A stretch of DNA of 64,000 nt. It comes from Microvirga zambiensis WSM3693 (GTDB taxonomy: Bacteria; Pseudomonadota; Alphaproteobacteria; Rhizobiales; Beijerinckiaceae). Shown here piece after piece: positions 1-7,877 of the stretch (position 1 is the first letter of the stretch; every line of letters starts with the position of its first letter). Under the pieces are notes generated by a model. That model was not told the DNA's origin. It ran no database searches and saw only the letters and a program-made list of their open reading frames with translations. The position numbers and the translations under genes were made by a program. The DNA is taken from positions 59,960 to 123,959 of the forward strand of contig NZ_JAERQD010000018.1 of assembly GCF_016735695.1 (NCBI RefSeq), written 5' to 3'.

Positions 1-654
1 CCGAACTGCTCCACGGCCCAGCTCGTCGTGGCCTTGAAGCCGCTCCATGACGCCGCCACCATCAAGCGCGTGGTCGTCGCCACCTACCAGTCGGTCTCCG
101 GCGCCGGCAAGGATGGCATGGACGAGCTCGACCGCCAGACCAAGGCGCTCTATTCCCTGCAGGACGTGCAGGAGAAGAAGTTCCCCAAGCGCATCGCCTT
201 CAACCTGATCCCGCACATCGACGTGTTCATGGAGGACGGGTACACGAAGGAAGAGTGGAAGATGGTGGCCGAGACCAAGAAGATTCTCGACCCGAAGATC
301 AAGCTCACCGCCACTTGCGTGCGCGTGCCGGTCTTCATCAGCCATTCGGAAGCGGTCAACGTCGAGTTCGAGAAGCCGATCACGGCGGATGAGGCGCGCA
401 ATATCCTGCGCGCGGCGCCCGGCATCATGGTGGTCGATAAGCGCGAGCCCGGCGGCTACATCACCCCGCACGAGGCAGCGGGCGAAGACGCCACCTACAT
501 CTCCCGCATCCGCGAGGACATCACGGTCGAGAACGGCCTGTCCTTCTGGTGCGTCTCCGACAACTTGCGCAAAGGCGCGGCGCTCAACGCCGTCCAGATC
601 GCCGAAGCCATGGCCAATCGCGGCCTGCTGAAGCCGAAGAAGCAGGCGGCTTAA
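1..654 (+). CDS. asd: Aspartate-semialdehyde dehydrogenase, C-terminal part (5' end outside window)
   Basis: Reduces aspartyl phosphate to aspartate semialdehyde, the branch point to lysine/diaminopimelate, threonine and methionine. The frame is open from base 1 and gives 217 residues. It starts in the active-site segment PNCSTAQ, whose Cys is the catalytic nucleophile. Further on come the substrate-binding stretch after VSGAGKDGMDEL and the dimerisation region, ending in KPKKQAA. About one third of the protein (the NADP-binding N-terminus) lies left of the window. A strong hairpin follows the stop. The family assignment is secure from the active-site motif; only the start is missing. Confidence 0.95.
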   Translation, partial: PNCSTAQLVVALKPLHDAATIKRVVVATYQSVSGAGKDGMDELDRQTKALYSLQDVQEKKFPKRIAFNLIPHIDVFMEDGYTKEEWKMVAETKKILDPKIKLTATCVRVPVFISHSEAVNVEFEKPITADEARNILRAAPGIMVVDKREPGGYITPHEAAGEDATYISRIREDITVENGLSFWCVSDNLRKGAALNAVQIAEAMANRGLLKPKKQAA

Positions 655-676
655 GTCGTCGATCGATCGTTATCGC

Positions 677-703
677 AATGGCCGGGCTCGTCCCGGCCAT
701 TTT
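677..703 (+). terminator. Probable intrinsic terminator of asd
   Basis: A GC-rich inverted repeat (TGGCCGGG / CCCGGCCA around a CTCGT loop) lies about 25 bases after the asd stop and is followed by a short T run (TTTTCGTTT). The U-tract is modest, so termination efficiency is uncertain. Confidence 0.6.
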
Positions 704-724
704 CGTTTCTGAAGTGCTCTCCAC

Positions 725-861
725 TGTCATTCCGGGGCCGCGCAGCGGAGCCCGGAATCCATAAACACGATGTCTCAAGAATGAACGAGCAGCGCCGCGT
801 CTATTTCTGAACCATCAGCGGTTATGGATTCCGGGCTCGCCTGCGGCGCCCCGGAATGACA
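725..861. repeat. Dispersed palindromic repeat, family D copy 1
   Basis: Imperfect inverted repeat: the left end TGTCATTCCGGGGC returns as GCCCCGGAATGACA at the right end, with an inner arm pair GGAATCCATAA / TTATGGATTCC. A second copy with the same ends lies at 50556-50681. It fills the gap between the convergent asd and carbonic anhydrase genes. Confidence 0.8.
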
Positions 862-875
862 GAGAGACAAACCTC

Positions 876-1556
876 TCAGAGCGGCCCCGCGTCGCGCGCC
901 GAAAACATCGAAAACCGCTCTGGAACACCTTCCACCGCCGGCTTGAATTCCCCGGTCTCGGGATCGCGCACCAGCAGCACCCCGGACGCGACGCCGAAAT
1001 AGGCGCCGTGGAGCTGGAGCTTGCCGCGCTCGACGAGGATGCGCACACAGGGGAACGTCATCAGGTTCTTCAGGCTGTTCTCGACGGCGGCGAGTTCGAG
1101 CCGCGGCAGATAGTCCTCGAGATCGCCCTTGTTCGGTCCCAGCCGCTCGCCGGCCGGCTTGATGAGGCTCATCCAGCGGCCGATGAAGTCGCCCGGCGAG
1201 AGCGGTGCGGTATCGTCCGCGAAGGCGCGTACGCCGCCGCAGCGGGCATGTCCCAGCACCACGATATGCTTCACGCGAAGCGCCTGCACGGCGAATTCGA
1301 GCGCCGCCGAGGTACCGTGGAAATCGCCGCCGGTCTCGAAGGGCGGAACGAGATTGGCCACGTTGCGGACCACGAACATCTCGCCCGGGCTCGCATCGAA
1401 GATCACCTCCGGCGAGACGCGGCTGTCGCAGCAGCCGATGATCATGACCTCGGGCGACTGGCCTTTTTCCGCGAGAGCCTCGAAGCGGTTCTTCTCGCGC
1501 GGGAAGCGGTCGTCGAGAAACGCACGGTAGCCTTCGGTCAGACGTTGCGGGAACAT
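876..1556 (-). CDS. Beta-class carbonic anhydrase
   Basis: Interconverts CO2 and bicarbonate in the cytoplasm. The 226-residue protein has the beta-class zinc site: Cys42 and Asp44 in CCDSR (residues 42-46), and the His and Cys of HARCGG about 55 residues later. The open frame continues upstream for another ~124 codons, but those are antisense to the dehydratase gene. The ATG at 1556 has a good ribosome-binding site (GGAAGGAC). The gene follows the dehydratase by 13 bases and is probably the last of a three-gene operon. A role in supplying bicarbonate or pH balance is inference. Confidence 0.93.
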   Translation of the reverse strand: MFPQRLTEGYRAFLDDRFPREKNRFEALAEKGQSPEVMIIGCCDSRVSPEVIFDASPGEMFVVRNVANLVPPFETGGDFHGTSAALEFAVQALRVKHIVVLGHARCGGVRAFADDTAPLSPGDFIGRWMSLIKPAGERLGPNKGDLEDYLPRLELAAVENSLKNLMTFPCVRILVERGKLQLHGAYFGVASGVLLVRDPETGEFKPAVEGVPERFSMFSARDAGPL

Positions 1557-1569
1557 GGTCGTCCTTCCA

Positions 1570-2511
1570 TTACGGATGAGTGATCTCGGCAAGCTTGGCG
1601 AGCTCGACATTGGCGCCGCACAGAAGCACGCCGACGCGCTCGCCCGAGCGGGGTTTATAGGCCCCGGAGATGAGCGCTGCCAGAGCCGCGGCGCCTCCGG
1701 GTTCGGACGCGATGCGATAGTCGCGCCACAAGAGCCGCTGGGCGTCGCGGATCGCCGTGTCCGCAACGAGGGCCACGTGATCGACGCTCCGGCGGCAGAT
1801 CGAATAGACGAGATCGCCGGTGTTCTTCGCGCCGAGCGAATCGGCGGCGACCGAATCCACGTCCACATCGACGGGACCGCCCGCTTCGAGCGCCGCATGG
1901 AGCGCGCGCGAGCCTTCGGGCTCGACACCCACCACCTTCACCCGCCCGGCCCACCAGCTTGCCACGCCGCTGATGAGGCCGCCGCCGCCCACCGCCACCA
2001 GCACCGTGTCGAGGGCAGGGCCGTCCTGCTCCCATTCGAGCCCCGCCGTGCCCTGGCCGGTCACGGTGCTCTCGGCCGCGAAGGGATGGATGCGCAGCGC
2101 GCCGCTCTCGGCCACATAAAGATCGCAGGCATCCTGGGCGTCCGCATAGCGCGCGCCGCCGATCACCACCTCCGCCCCGTGCGAGCGGATGACGGCGATC
2201 TTCGCGGGGCTCGAGATCTCCGGCACGAAGATGCGCGCCTTCACGCCGACCTGTTTCGCCGCATAGGCCACCGCCGCACCGTGATTGCCGCCGGACGCGG
2301 CCGCGACGCCGGCCACCGGCACCTCGTTCGACAGCAGGGTGTTGAAGGCGCCGCGGGTCTTGAACGAGCCCGCATGCTGCAGGAATTCCAGCTTCAGGCT
2401 CACCGGCCCGTCATGACCGAAGGCGCTTCCCAAGTTCAGGAGAGGTGTGCGGCGGATATGGGGGGCGATGCGGGCATGGGCCGCTTCGATCTCGGTGCGG
2501 GTGATGGTCAT
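1570..2511 (-). CDS. PLP-dependent serine/threonine dehydratase family protein
   Basis: Fold-type II PLP enzyme of 313 residues. The PLP lysine lies in GSFKTRGA (about residue 50), the substrate loop is SGGNHGAA, and the phosphate-binding loop is the glycine-rich VGGGGLISG. It lacks the C-terminal ACT-like regulatory domain of biosynthetic threonine deaminase (IlvA, ~500 residues). It therefore looks like the short catabolic type: threonine dehydratase, serine racemase/dehydratase or 3-hydroxyaspartate dehydratase. These cannot be separated by eye. The ATG start follows the upstream DUF429 gene by 10 bases, so the two are co-transcribed. Confidence 0.85.
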   Translation of the reverse strand: MTITRTEIEAAHARIAPHIRRTPLLNLGSAFGHDGPVSLKLEFLQHAGSFKTRGAFNTLLSNEVPVAGVAAASGGNHGAAVAYAAKQVGVKARIFVPEISSPAKIAVIRSHGAEVVIGGARYADAQDACDLYVAESGALRIHPFAAESTVTGQGTAGLEWEQDGPALDTVLVAVGGGGLISGVASWWAGRVKVVGVEPEGSRALHAALEAGGPVDVDVDSVAADSLGAKNTGDLVYSICRRSVDHVALVADTAIRDAQRLLWRDYRIASEPGGAAALAALISGAYKPRSGERVGVLLCGANVELAKLAEITHP

Positions 2512-2521
2512 GGTCGAACCT

Positions 2522-3265
2522 TCAAGGCTTTGGGCGGAGCGTCCAGATGGCGACGGGCAGGCCGTGAGCGTCGCGGCCGGGCGGGTCGGGAAAGGATTGT
2601 CCTCCACCTCTCGCGAGATCGAGCGCCACGGTCAACCCCGCAAGCGCATCGAGCAGATCGTCCTGGGCGGCACCGCGCGGCGGAAGGGCCTCGATCAGGG
2701 CGCCGGGCAGAAGGCCGGACTCCTTAAGAAGGTCACGCCGCAGATCCATGCCCGGTCTATGAGGCGTGCCCTTCACCTTCTTCGGTTGGGTGAGAGCCCG
2801 GCGGCCGTTGAGGGCCCAGAAGGCGAGTTCGGGATGGACTTCGTAGATGCGGGGCACGAGATCGGGCCTTGCGCGCAGCAGCGCGTCGATCTCGCGGATC
2901 TTCGGGAAGATGGCAAAGCCCTGCCGCGAGACCTTTCGCGACGGATCCGAGGTGGCGGCGGCGATCGTGCAGGCCTCGGCATAGTCCATGGCCTCGACGG
3001 CGCGGCGCGAGGGGATGGCGAAGACGGAGGATTGCCGCTCGCCGAGGAGAGGGCGAATCATCTGATCCGGCGCGCGCCCCGAGCCTTGTGTGCGCTCAGG
3101 CAGGCCGATGGGCATGTCGACGGCGATCACGGCCGGATGCTCCGGCGCATCGGCAATGGCCTCGAGCGTCGGTGCCGTGACGATGCGATGGACGTTCGGA
3201 TCCTCCACCCGCATGAGCACCGCAATCCAGCCGGCGCGGCAGCCGTCGACGCCCGCAACCCACAT
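2522..3265 (-). CDS. DUF429 family protein (predicted RNase H-like nuclease fold)
   Basis: 247 residues starting MWVAGVDGCRAGW, the characteristic N-terminus of DUF429 proteins, where an early Asp (GVDG) and the later DMPIGLP segment belong to an RNase H-like fold. The biochemical function of the family is not established. The ATG at 3265 is preceded by GGAGGA at good spacing. It is the first gene of the operon with the dehydratase and carbonic anhydrase, and is divergent from the CitE-like gene across an 87-bp gap. Confidence 0.82.
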   Translation of the reverse strand: MWVAGVDGCRAGWIAVLMRVEDPNVHRIVTAPTLEAIADAPEHPAVIAVDMPIGLPERTQGSGRAPDQMIRPLLGERQSSVFAIPSRRAVEAMDYAEACTIAAATSDPSRKVSRQGFAIFPKIREIDALLRARPDLVPRIYEVHPELAFWALNGRRALTQPKKVKGTPHRPGMDLRRDLLKESGLLPGALIEALPPRGAAQDDLLDALAGLTVALDLARGGGQSFPDPPGRDAHGLPVAIWTLRPKP

Positions 3266-3352
3266 ACCTGATGTTCCTCCGCAGGCCGGGAATGACACTG
3301 TTCTTCCCCGTGGACCACCACTAAAACCGCTCTGTCGCTCGAGGAAAACGCC

Positions 3353-4237
3353 ATGACCCCCATTCGTCCGCGCCGCAGCGCGCTTTACATGCCCGGCTCC
3401 AATGCGCGGGCCATCGAGAAAGCCAAATCGCTCGCCGCGGACGTGGTGATCTTCGACCTCGAGGACGCGGTGGCGCCCGATGCGAAGGCCGAGGCGCGTG
3501 AGAAAGTCTGCGCCGCTGTGCAGGCGGGCGGCTACGGGAAGCGGGAATTGGTGATTCGCATCAACGCGCTCGACACGCCCTGGGGCGAGGCGGATCTCGC
3601 CGCGGCGATTGCTGCGGCGCCGGATGCGATCCTCGTGCCGAAGGTGTCTTCTGCCGAGCCGCTCGCGGCGGTCGGCCTGCGCCTGCGCAAATTCGGCGCA
3701 GCCGAGCGCACCCGGATCTGGGCCATGATCGAGACGCCGCTCGCGATCCTGCGGGCGGAATCGATCGCGAGTGCTGCGCACGACGTCGACACGCGCCTGT
3801 CCTGCTTCGTGATGGGCACGAACGACCTCGCCAAGGACACCCGCGCCCGCCTGCTGCCGGGCCGTGCGACGATGCTGCCCTGGCTGATGAGCGCGCTCGC
3901 TGCCGCGCGGGCGCACGGCATCGATATTCTCGACGGGGTCTACAACAGCCTGTCCGATGCGGAGGGTTTTCGCACCGAATGCGAGCAGGGCCGCGATTGC
4001 GGCTTCGACGGCAAGACGCTGATCCATCCGGACCAGATCGCCGCCGCCAACGAGATCTTCGCGCCCTCCGGCGGCGAGGTGGAGAATGCCCGCGCCATCG
4101 TGGCTGCTTTCGAGCAGCCGGAGAACGCTGGCAAGGGCGCGATCAGCCTCAACGGCCGCATGGTCGAGCGGCTGCACGCGGAAATGGCGAAGAGGACGTT
4201 GGCGCTGGCTGAGGCGATTGCGGGAAGAGGGGAGTGA
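3353..4237 (+). CDS. CitE/HpcH-type CoA ester lyase or thioesterase
   Basis: 294-residue TIM-barrel protein of the HpcH/HpaI aldolase, citrate lyase beta-subunit-like family. Family hallmarks are RSALYMPGSNARAIEKA at the start (CoA contact), the metal-site segment FDLEDAVAP, the Glu of MIETPLAIL, and DGKTLIHPDQ near the C-terminus. Characterised relatives include malyl-CoA/beta-methylmalyl-CoA lyases and malyl-CoA thioesterase; these activities cannot be distinguished by eye. There is no citrate lyase alpha or gamma subunit nearby, so a true citrate lyase is unlikely. The start has GAGGAAAACGCC ahead of the ATG. Confidence 0.87.
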   Translation: MTPIRPRRSALYMPGSNARAIEKAKSLAADVVIFDLEDAVAPDAKAEAREKVCAAVQAGGYGKRELVIRINALDTPWGEADLAAAIAAAPDAILVPKVSSAEPLAAVGLRLRKFGAAERTRIWAMIETPLAILRAESIASAAHDVDTRLSCFVMGTNDLAKDTRARLLPGRATMLPWLMSALAAARAHGIDILDGVYNSLSDAEGFRTECEQGRDCGFDGKTLIHPDQIAAANEIFAPSGGEVENARAIVAAFEQPENAGKGAISLNGRMVERLHAEMAKRTLALAEAIAGRGE

Positions 4238-4239
4238 GC

Positions 4240-4460
4240 GTCATCCCGGACGGCGAAGCCGATCCGGGATCGCATGCAGGACGAGGCGCTGGGACCCTCT
4301 CCCCCCTTGTGGGGGAGAGGTGGAGAGGGGGGTGCTGCGCAAGACTGGAACCAGCATGGCGCTCACACCCCCTCCCTAGCCCTCCCCCACAAGGAGGGAG
4401 GGGATACCCGCGCTACTCTCGTCCGACGATCCCGGATCGCCTGCAGCGTCCGGGATGACA
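4240..4460. repeat. Dispersed nested palindromic repeat, family A copy 1
   Basis: Outer arms TCATCCCGGACG and CGTCCGGGATGA enclose an inner pair built on CCCTCTCCCCCCTTGTGGGG and its near complement ending ACAAGGAGGGAGGGG. Related copies are at 23216-23326 (inner part only) and 32744-32967 (full). It separates two convergent genes. Confidence 0.82.
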
Positions 4461-4475
4461 GCGTCTTGAACGAAC

Positions 4476-4697
4476 TCAATCCCCCAGCGGCCTTGCCTCT
4501 TCCGGCAGCATGATCGGGATGCCGTCGCGGATCGGGTAGGCGAGCTTGGCGCGGCGGCTGATCAGCTCCTGCCGGGCGGCGTCGTATTCAAGGGTTTCCT
4601 TGGTGAGCGGGCAGACGAGAAGCTCCAGGAGCTTGGGATCGATCCGCGTCGCCTCCACGGGCTGAGGCTCGTCGCTCGGGGTGGTCTCGGGCACCAT
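4476..4697 (-). CDS. Trm112/UPF0434 family small protein
   Basis: 73 residues with the family core [20 protein letters not shown] and [17 protein letters not shown]. In eukaryotes and archaea Trm112 activates methyltransferases. The bacterial UPF0434 members have no settled role, and this one has a single Cys where zinc-binding relatives have more. It starts at an ATG preceded by AGGAATAACGACG. It is the third gene of a tight operon after the LON-N protein (25-base gap). Confidence 0.88.
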   Translation of the reverse strand: MVPETTPSDEPQPVEATRIDPKLLELLVCPLTKETLEYDAARQELISRRAKLAYPIRDGIPIMLPEEARPLGD

Positions 4698-4722
4698 CGT
4701 CGTTATTCCTAAGGTAGCTCGT

Positions 4723-5394
4723 CTATTGCAGGGTCGAGTCGGAGCCGGCGCCGCCGCGGGCGAGCTCGATCTCGGTGAGTGCGATCAGCACTTCCGCGCG
4801 GGTCTTGAGGTTCGGCGCCTCGAGCAGGGCCTGCTTCTCGCGCACGCCGAAGGGGCTCATCATGCAGAGCGCATTCACGAGCGCCTCGTTCGGCGCCTCC
4901 TCGATGCCGCGCCAATCGACCTTCACGTGCACCGCCTCGACGAAGTCGCGCAGGGCTTTCACCACGCCTGCCCGGTCAACCTCGTTCTCTCCGGCCCGCG
5001 CCGTGAAGTCGGAGCCGAAGGGCTCGAAACTCACGCGGCAGCGCCGGAAAAGATCGTTCTGCGCCAGCTCCTCCTCGATGCGGAAGCGCGCGACGCCGAT
5101 CAGCGTGACGAGGTAGCGCCCATCCCCGGTTTCCGCGAGCTGCGTGATGCGCCCGGCGCAGCCGACCCGATAGAGCTTCGGGACTGTGGCATGGGAATCG
5201 TTGTCGGCATCGGGTTGCACCATGCCGATGACGCGCTCGCCCCTCAGCGCCTCATCCACCATCGCCAGATAGCGCGGCTCGAAGATGTTCAGGGGCATCT
5301 GGCCGCGCGGAAGCAGCAGCGCGCCGGGCAGGGGGAAAACCGGGATGACCGACGGGCAATCCTCCGGCCCTCGGTATACCGCGTTCATTCCCAT
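4723..5394 (-). CDS. LON peptidase N-terminal (substrate-binding) domain protein
   Basis: 223-residue stand-alone LON-N/PUA-like domain beginning [31 protein letters not shown], the signature of the Lon N-domain. There is no AAA+ or Ser-Lys protease domain, so it cannot be a protease. A substrate-recognition or chaperone-like role is only inferred. The GGGAGATCCGG site upstream supports the ATG at 5394. It sits between the YbbN-like thioredoxin and Trm112 genes with gaps of about 25 bases on each side, indicating one transcript. Confidence 0.9.
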   Translation of the reverse strand: MGMNAVYRGPEDCPSVIPVFPLPGALLLPRGQMPLNIFEPRYLAMVDEALRGERVIGMVQPDADNDSHATVPKLYRVGCAGRITQLAETGDGRYLVTLIGVARFRIEEELAQNDLFRRCRVSFEPFGSDFTARAGENEVDRAGVVKALRDFVEAVHVKVDWRGIEEAPNEALVNALCMMSPFGVREKQALLEAPNLKTRAEVLIALTEIELARGGAGSDSTLQ

Positions 5395-5420
5395 CCGGAT
5401 CTCCCAAAGCGCTTATGGCG

Positions 5421-6317
5421 TCAAGAGAACAGGAGCGAGGAGAGCCTCCGCCGTCCTGCCAGCGTCATCGCATCCGTCGGGCCCCAGGCCTCGAAGAACT
5501 GGACGAGCTGCTTGCGTGCGCCGTCCTCGTTCCAATTGCGGTCGCGGCGGACGATTTCAAGGAGGTGATTGGCTGCTTCTTCGCGTCTTCCACGGGCGTT
5601 CAGGCCGACGGCGAGATCGAACCGGGCCTGATGGTCCGCGGGATCGGCCTCGATCCGGCGCTGCAGATCCGCGAGGTCGCCCAGCGAGCCCGCCTGTTCG
5701 GCGAGCTCGAGCGCCGCCCGCGCGCCGGCAATGGCCGGATCGTTGGCCTTGGTCTCCGGCGCCATGGCGAGGAAGCTCTTCGCGCCCTCGAGATCGCCCA
5801 CTTCCACATGGAGCTTCACGAGGGCGGCAAGGGCCGCCACGTTTTCCGGGTCCTGGGCGAGGACGCCGGAATAGAGCTCGGCCGCTCCGCCGATATCGCC
5901 CTCCGCCGCCAGCCCGTCGGCCTCGGCCAGCAGTTCATCCACCGCGCTCGGCCCGAGCGGCCCGACGAGGCGCTCGATGAAGCCCTTGATCTGGCTTTCC
6001 GGCAGGGCGCCCATGAAGCCGTCCACTGGCTGGCCGCGCTGGAAGGCGAAGACGGCGGGGATCGACTGCACGCCGAGCTGGCCGGCGATCTGCGGGTGCT
6101 CGTCGATGTTCATCTTGACGAGCTTCACCTTGCCGCCGGCGGCGCGCACGGCCTTTTCCAGGATCGGGGTGAGCTGCTTGCAGGGCCCGCACCAGGGCGC
6201 CCAGAAATCCACCAGCACCGGCTGCTGCATGGATTCGGTCAGCACGTCCTGGCGGAACGTCGCCGTGGTGGTGTCCTTCACGAGATCGTCGGAGGGAACG
6301 GGATTGTCGGAGAGCAT
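5421..6317 (-). CDS. ybbN: Thioredoxin-TPR chaperone, YbbN/CnoX type
   Basis: 298 residues. Residues ~15-115 form a thioredoxin domain with an intact WCGPCK active site (Cys43, Cys46); residues ~150-290 are TPR-like helices (AAELYSGVLAQDPENVAALAALVKLH and following). This is the architecture of YbbN/CnoX, a chaperone-redoxin that protects substrates from over-oxidation and hands them to GroEL. E. coli YbbN has SxxC instead of CxxC. With both Cys present, this protein, like other alphaproteobacterial members, may retain oxidoreductase activity. GAGGATCGC precedes the ATG. First gene of the operon. Confidence 0.92.
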   Translation of the reverse strand: MLSDNPVPSDDLVKDTTTATFRQDVLTESMQQPVLVDFWAPWCGPCKQLTPILEKAVRAAGGKVKLVKMNIDEHPQIAGQLGVQSIPAVFAFQRGQPVDGFMGALPESQIKGFIERLVGPLGPSAVDELLAEADGLAAEGDIGGAAELYSGVLAQDPENVAALAALVKLHVEVGDLEGAKSFLAMAPETKANDPAIAGARAALELAEQAGSLGDLADLQRRIEADPADHQARFDLAVGLNARGRREEAANHLLEIVRRDRNWNEDGARKQLVQFFEAWGPTDAMTLAGRRRLSSLLFS

Positions 6318-6356
6318 GCGATCCTCGAAAAGTGAGAGTCGTGGAAGGAACGATCC

Positions 6357-6896
6357 CTAAATGGGAGCTTGAGCGTCGGCTGGCAATTCCGCCGCCGGCT
6401 CCGGCAGGCGCAAGATGAGCGGATCGTGCCCCGTGGCGTGCAGGAACGCCATCAGATCCTCCCGCGACACGCCGGTGGTCATGGAATTGATCAGCGGGTG
6501 AAAGTTCACCCGCTCATGTTCCATCAGGTTTGCGTCGAGCACCATCGTCACCCTGCCTTCCGTATCGTTCACCACCGCGAAGGCGGTGACTGAGCCGGGC
6601 TCGACCCCGAGCAGGGCGCGCAGCTGCTCGGCCGAGCCGAAGGACAGGCGGCCCGTGGCGCCGATGGCCGCGTGCGTCCGCTTGAGGTCGATTTCGGTGT
6701 CGTGCTTGGCGGAGATCAGGAAGAAGCGACCCTTCTTGTCCTTCACGAACAGGTTCTTGGAATGGGCGCCCGGCACCTGCTCCTTGACCGATTTCGATTC
6801 GGCCACGGTAAAGACCGGCGCGTGCTCCACGGTCTCGGCCTTGATGCCGAGCGAGGACAGGCGATCCAGAAGTTCCTGCGGGGAGAGATGGGTCAA
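6357..6896 (-). CDS. YbaK/ProX-type aminoacyl-tRNA deacylase
   Basis: 179-residue single-domain trans-editing protein of the prolyl-tRNA synthetase INS/YbaK superfamily, most like the ProXp-ala (PrdX) group, which hydrolyses Ala-tRNA(Pro). Family segments are VEHAPVFTVAES, KNLFVKDKKGRFFLISAKHD (with the conserved Lys) and LGVEPGSVTAFAVVND. The start chosen is TTG at 6896, because GGAGG lies 6 bases before it and the longer open frame upstream runs antisense through the tRNA gene. The exact editing substrate is inference. Confidence 0.85.
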   Translation of the reverse strand: MTHLSPQELLDRLSSLGIKAETVEHAPVFTVAESKSVKEQVPGAHSKNLFVKDKKGRFFLISAKHDTEIDLKRTHAAIGATGRLSFGSAEQLRALLGVEPGSVTAFAVVNDTEGRVTMVLDANLMEHERVNFHPLINSMTTGVSREDLMAFLHATGHDPLILRLPEPAAELPADAQAPI

Positions 6897-6940
6897 GGCG
6901 AACCTCCAAATCTTGCTTGGGCTTCTAGCGACCGGATGAA

Positions 6941-6964
6941 GCAGGCTCAAGGGCAGGCTCAAGG
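6941..6964. repeat. 12-bp tandem duplication
   Basis: GCAGGCTCAAGG occurs twice head to tail in the gap between the ProX-like gene and tRNA-Gly. It is probably a slippage duplication with no evident function. Confidence 0.6.
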
Positions 6965-7057
6965 GTTTGCCGGAAAAGTTCTGCCCGCCCCTCTTGCAAA
7001 GCGCCGCGATTTCGGGCACATCACGGGCCTCGCAACGGCGCCTCGGCGTCGCGGAGC

Positions 7058-7132
7058 GCGGGTGTAGCTCAGGGGTAGAGCACAACCTTGCCAAGGTTGG
7101 GGTCGAGGGTTCGAATCCCTTCGCCCGCTCCA
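7058..7132 (+). tRNA. tRNA-Gly (GCC)
   Basis: A complete cloverleaf can be drawn: acceptor stem GCGGGTG/CGCCCGC, D-arm GCTCAGGGGTAGAGC, and anticodon stem CAACC/GGTTG with loop TTGCCAA (anticodon GCC at 7090-7092). The T-arm is GAGGGTTCGAATCCCTTC, followed by discriminator T and an encoded CCA. It is followed 25 bases later by an intrinsic terminator. Confidence 0.97.
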
Positions 7133-7156
7133 ATTTCCAGAACCCACTGGAACTCC

Positions 7157-7181
7157 AAAAACCGCCTTCGGGCGGTTTTTT
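7157..7181 (+). terminator. Intrinsic terminator after tRNA-Gly
   Basis: AAAAACCGCC-TTCG-GGCGGTTTTTT: a perfect GC stem with a stable UUCG tetraloop and a run of six T's, a textbook Rho-independent terminator just downstream of the tRNA. Confidence 0.9.
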
Positions 7182-7193
7182 GCTGTCTGGCCC

Positions 7194-7244
7194 AGAGCAT
7201 CGGATCCAAAAGCGGACCCGCTTTTGGGATCTCATCCGATGCTC
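7194..7244. repeat. Short palindromic repeat, family E copy 1
   Basis: Inverted repeat with ends AGAGCATCGGATC and GATCTCATCCGATGCTC and inner arms CCAAAAGCGG / CCGCTTTTGG. A related copy is at 20878-20921, and a similar GCATTTTT-based palindrome at 21755-21797. Confidence 0.7.
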
Positions 7245-7259
7245 CGCACTATCCTTGCT

Positions 7260-7754
7260 TCATTCGGCTCGTTTCGAGGCGAGCAGGGGGATCGGCAGCG
7301 CGTTCGACCGCTTCACCTGTCCCAGGGCGAAACTCGACTCGATCGAGGCCACGCCGTCGAGACGCGTCAGCTTATCCTTGATGAAGCGTTCGTAGGACTC
7401 GAGATCGCCCACTACGATCCGCAGCAGATAGTCCCTCTGCCCGGTCATCAGATAGCAATCGACCACCTCCGGCCAGCGCGCGACCGCCTGCGAGAAGCGG
7501 TCGAGATCGTCCTCCCGCTGCCGTTCCAGCTTGACCGACGCAAAGACGCTGATCGGCAGCCCGACCTTGGCCTGGTCGATCACGGCCACATAGCCCTTCA
7601 CGATCCCGGCCTCCTCCAGCAGGCGCACGCGCCGCGCACAGGGAGAGGGCGAGAGGCCCACCCGGTCGGCCAGTTGCTGGGCCGTCATGCGACCGTCAGC
7701 CTGCAACGCGGCCAGGATGCGGCGGTCGATATCGTCGAGCTTGCGATCTGCCAT
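7260..7754 (-). CDS. Lrp/AsnC family transcriptional regulator
   Basis: 164 residues: an N-terminal AsnC-type helix-turn-helix (LDDIDRRILAALQADGRMTAQQLADRVGLSPSPCARRVRLLEEAGII-like, residues ~5-50) and a C-terminal RAM/ActD ligand domain (residues ~65-145). Such regulators usually bind amino acids as octamers. It is divergent from the AceE-like dehydrogenase gene, and the only palindrome in the 123-bp gap sits directly on its own translation start. Autoregulation plus control of the neighbour is therefore likely. In Pseudomonas putida an Lrp protein (MdeR) similarly accompanies the E1 gene mdeB. Confidence 0.93.
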   Translation of the reverse strand: MADRKLDDIDRRILAALQADGRMTAQQLADRVGLSPSPCARRVRLLEEAGIVKGYVAVIDQAKVGLPISVFASVKLERQREDDLDRFSQAVARWPEVVDCYLMTGQRDYLLRIVVGDLESYERFIKDKLTRLDGVASIESSFALGQVKRSNALPIPLLASKRAE

Positions 7755-7756
7755 GA

Positions 7757-7786
7757 TTCACCAAATACGCAGTCAAAATTGGTGAA
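7757..7786. promoter_or_regulatory. Candidate Lrp-type operator between the regulator and E1 genes
   Basis: Perfect 8-bp inverted repeat TTCACCAA...TTGGTGAA with a 14-bp AT-rich spacer. One arm overlaps the ribosome-binding region of the Lrp gene. Its position in the divergent gap and its symmetry suggest the operator; binding is inferred. Confidence 0.6.
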
Positions 7787-7877
7787 ATGAGTTAAAATAA
7801 TCCGCGCAAGACCGTCAATTTGATCTCGTCTGCCAAGCACCCCGCGTTAGACTTCTCCCAAGAATTGGGAGGAAGCC

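Noticed and set aside
3353..4237. Citrate lyase beta subunit
   Set aside because: No alpha, gamma or accessory citrate lyase genes nearby; stand-alone members of this family are usually malyl-CoA-type lyases or thioesterases.
4240..4460. Possible CRISPR-like repeat array
   Set aside because: The repeats are inverted pairs, not direct repeats with regular spacers; they are dispersed palindromic elements.
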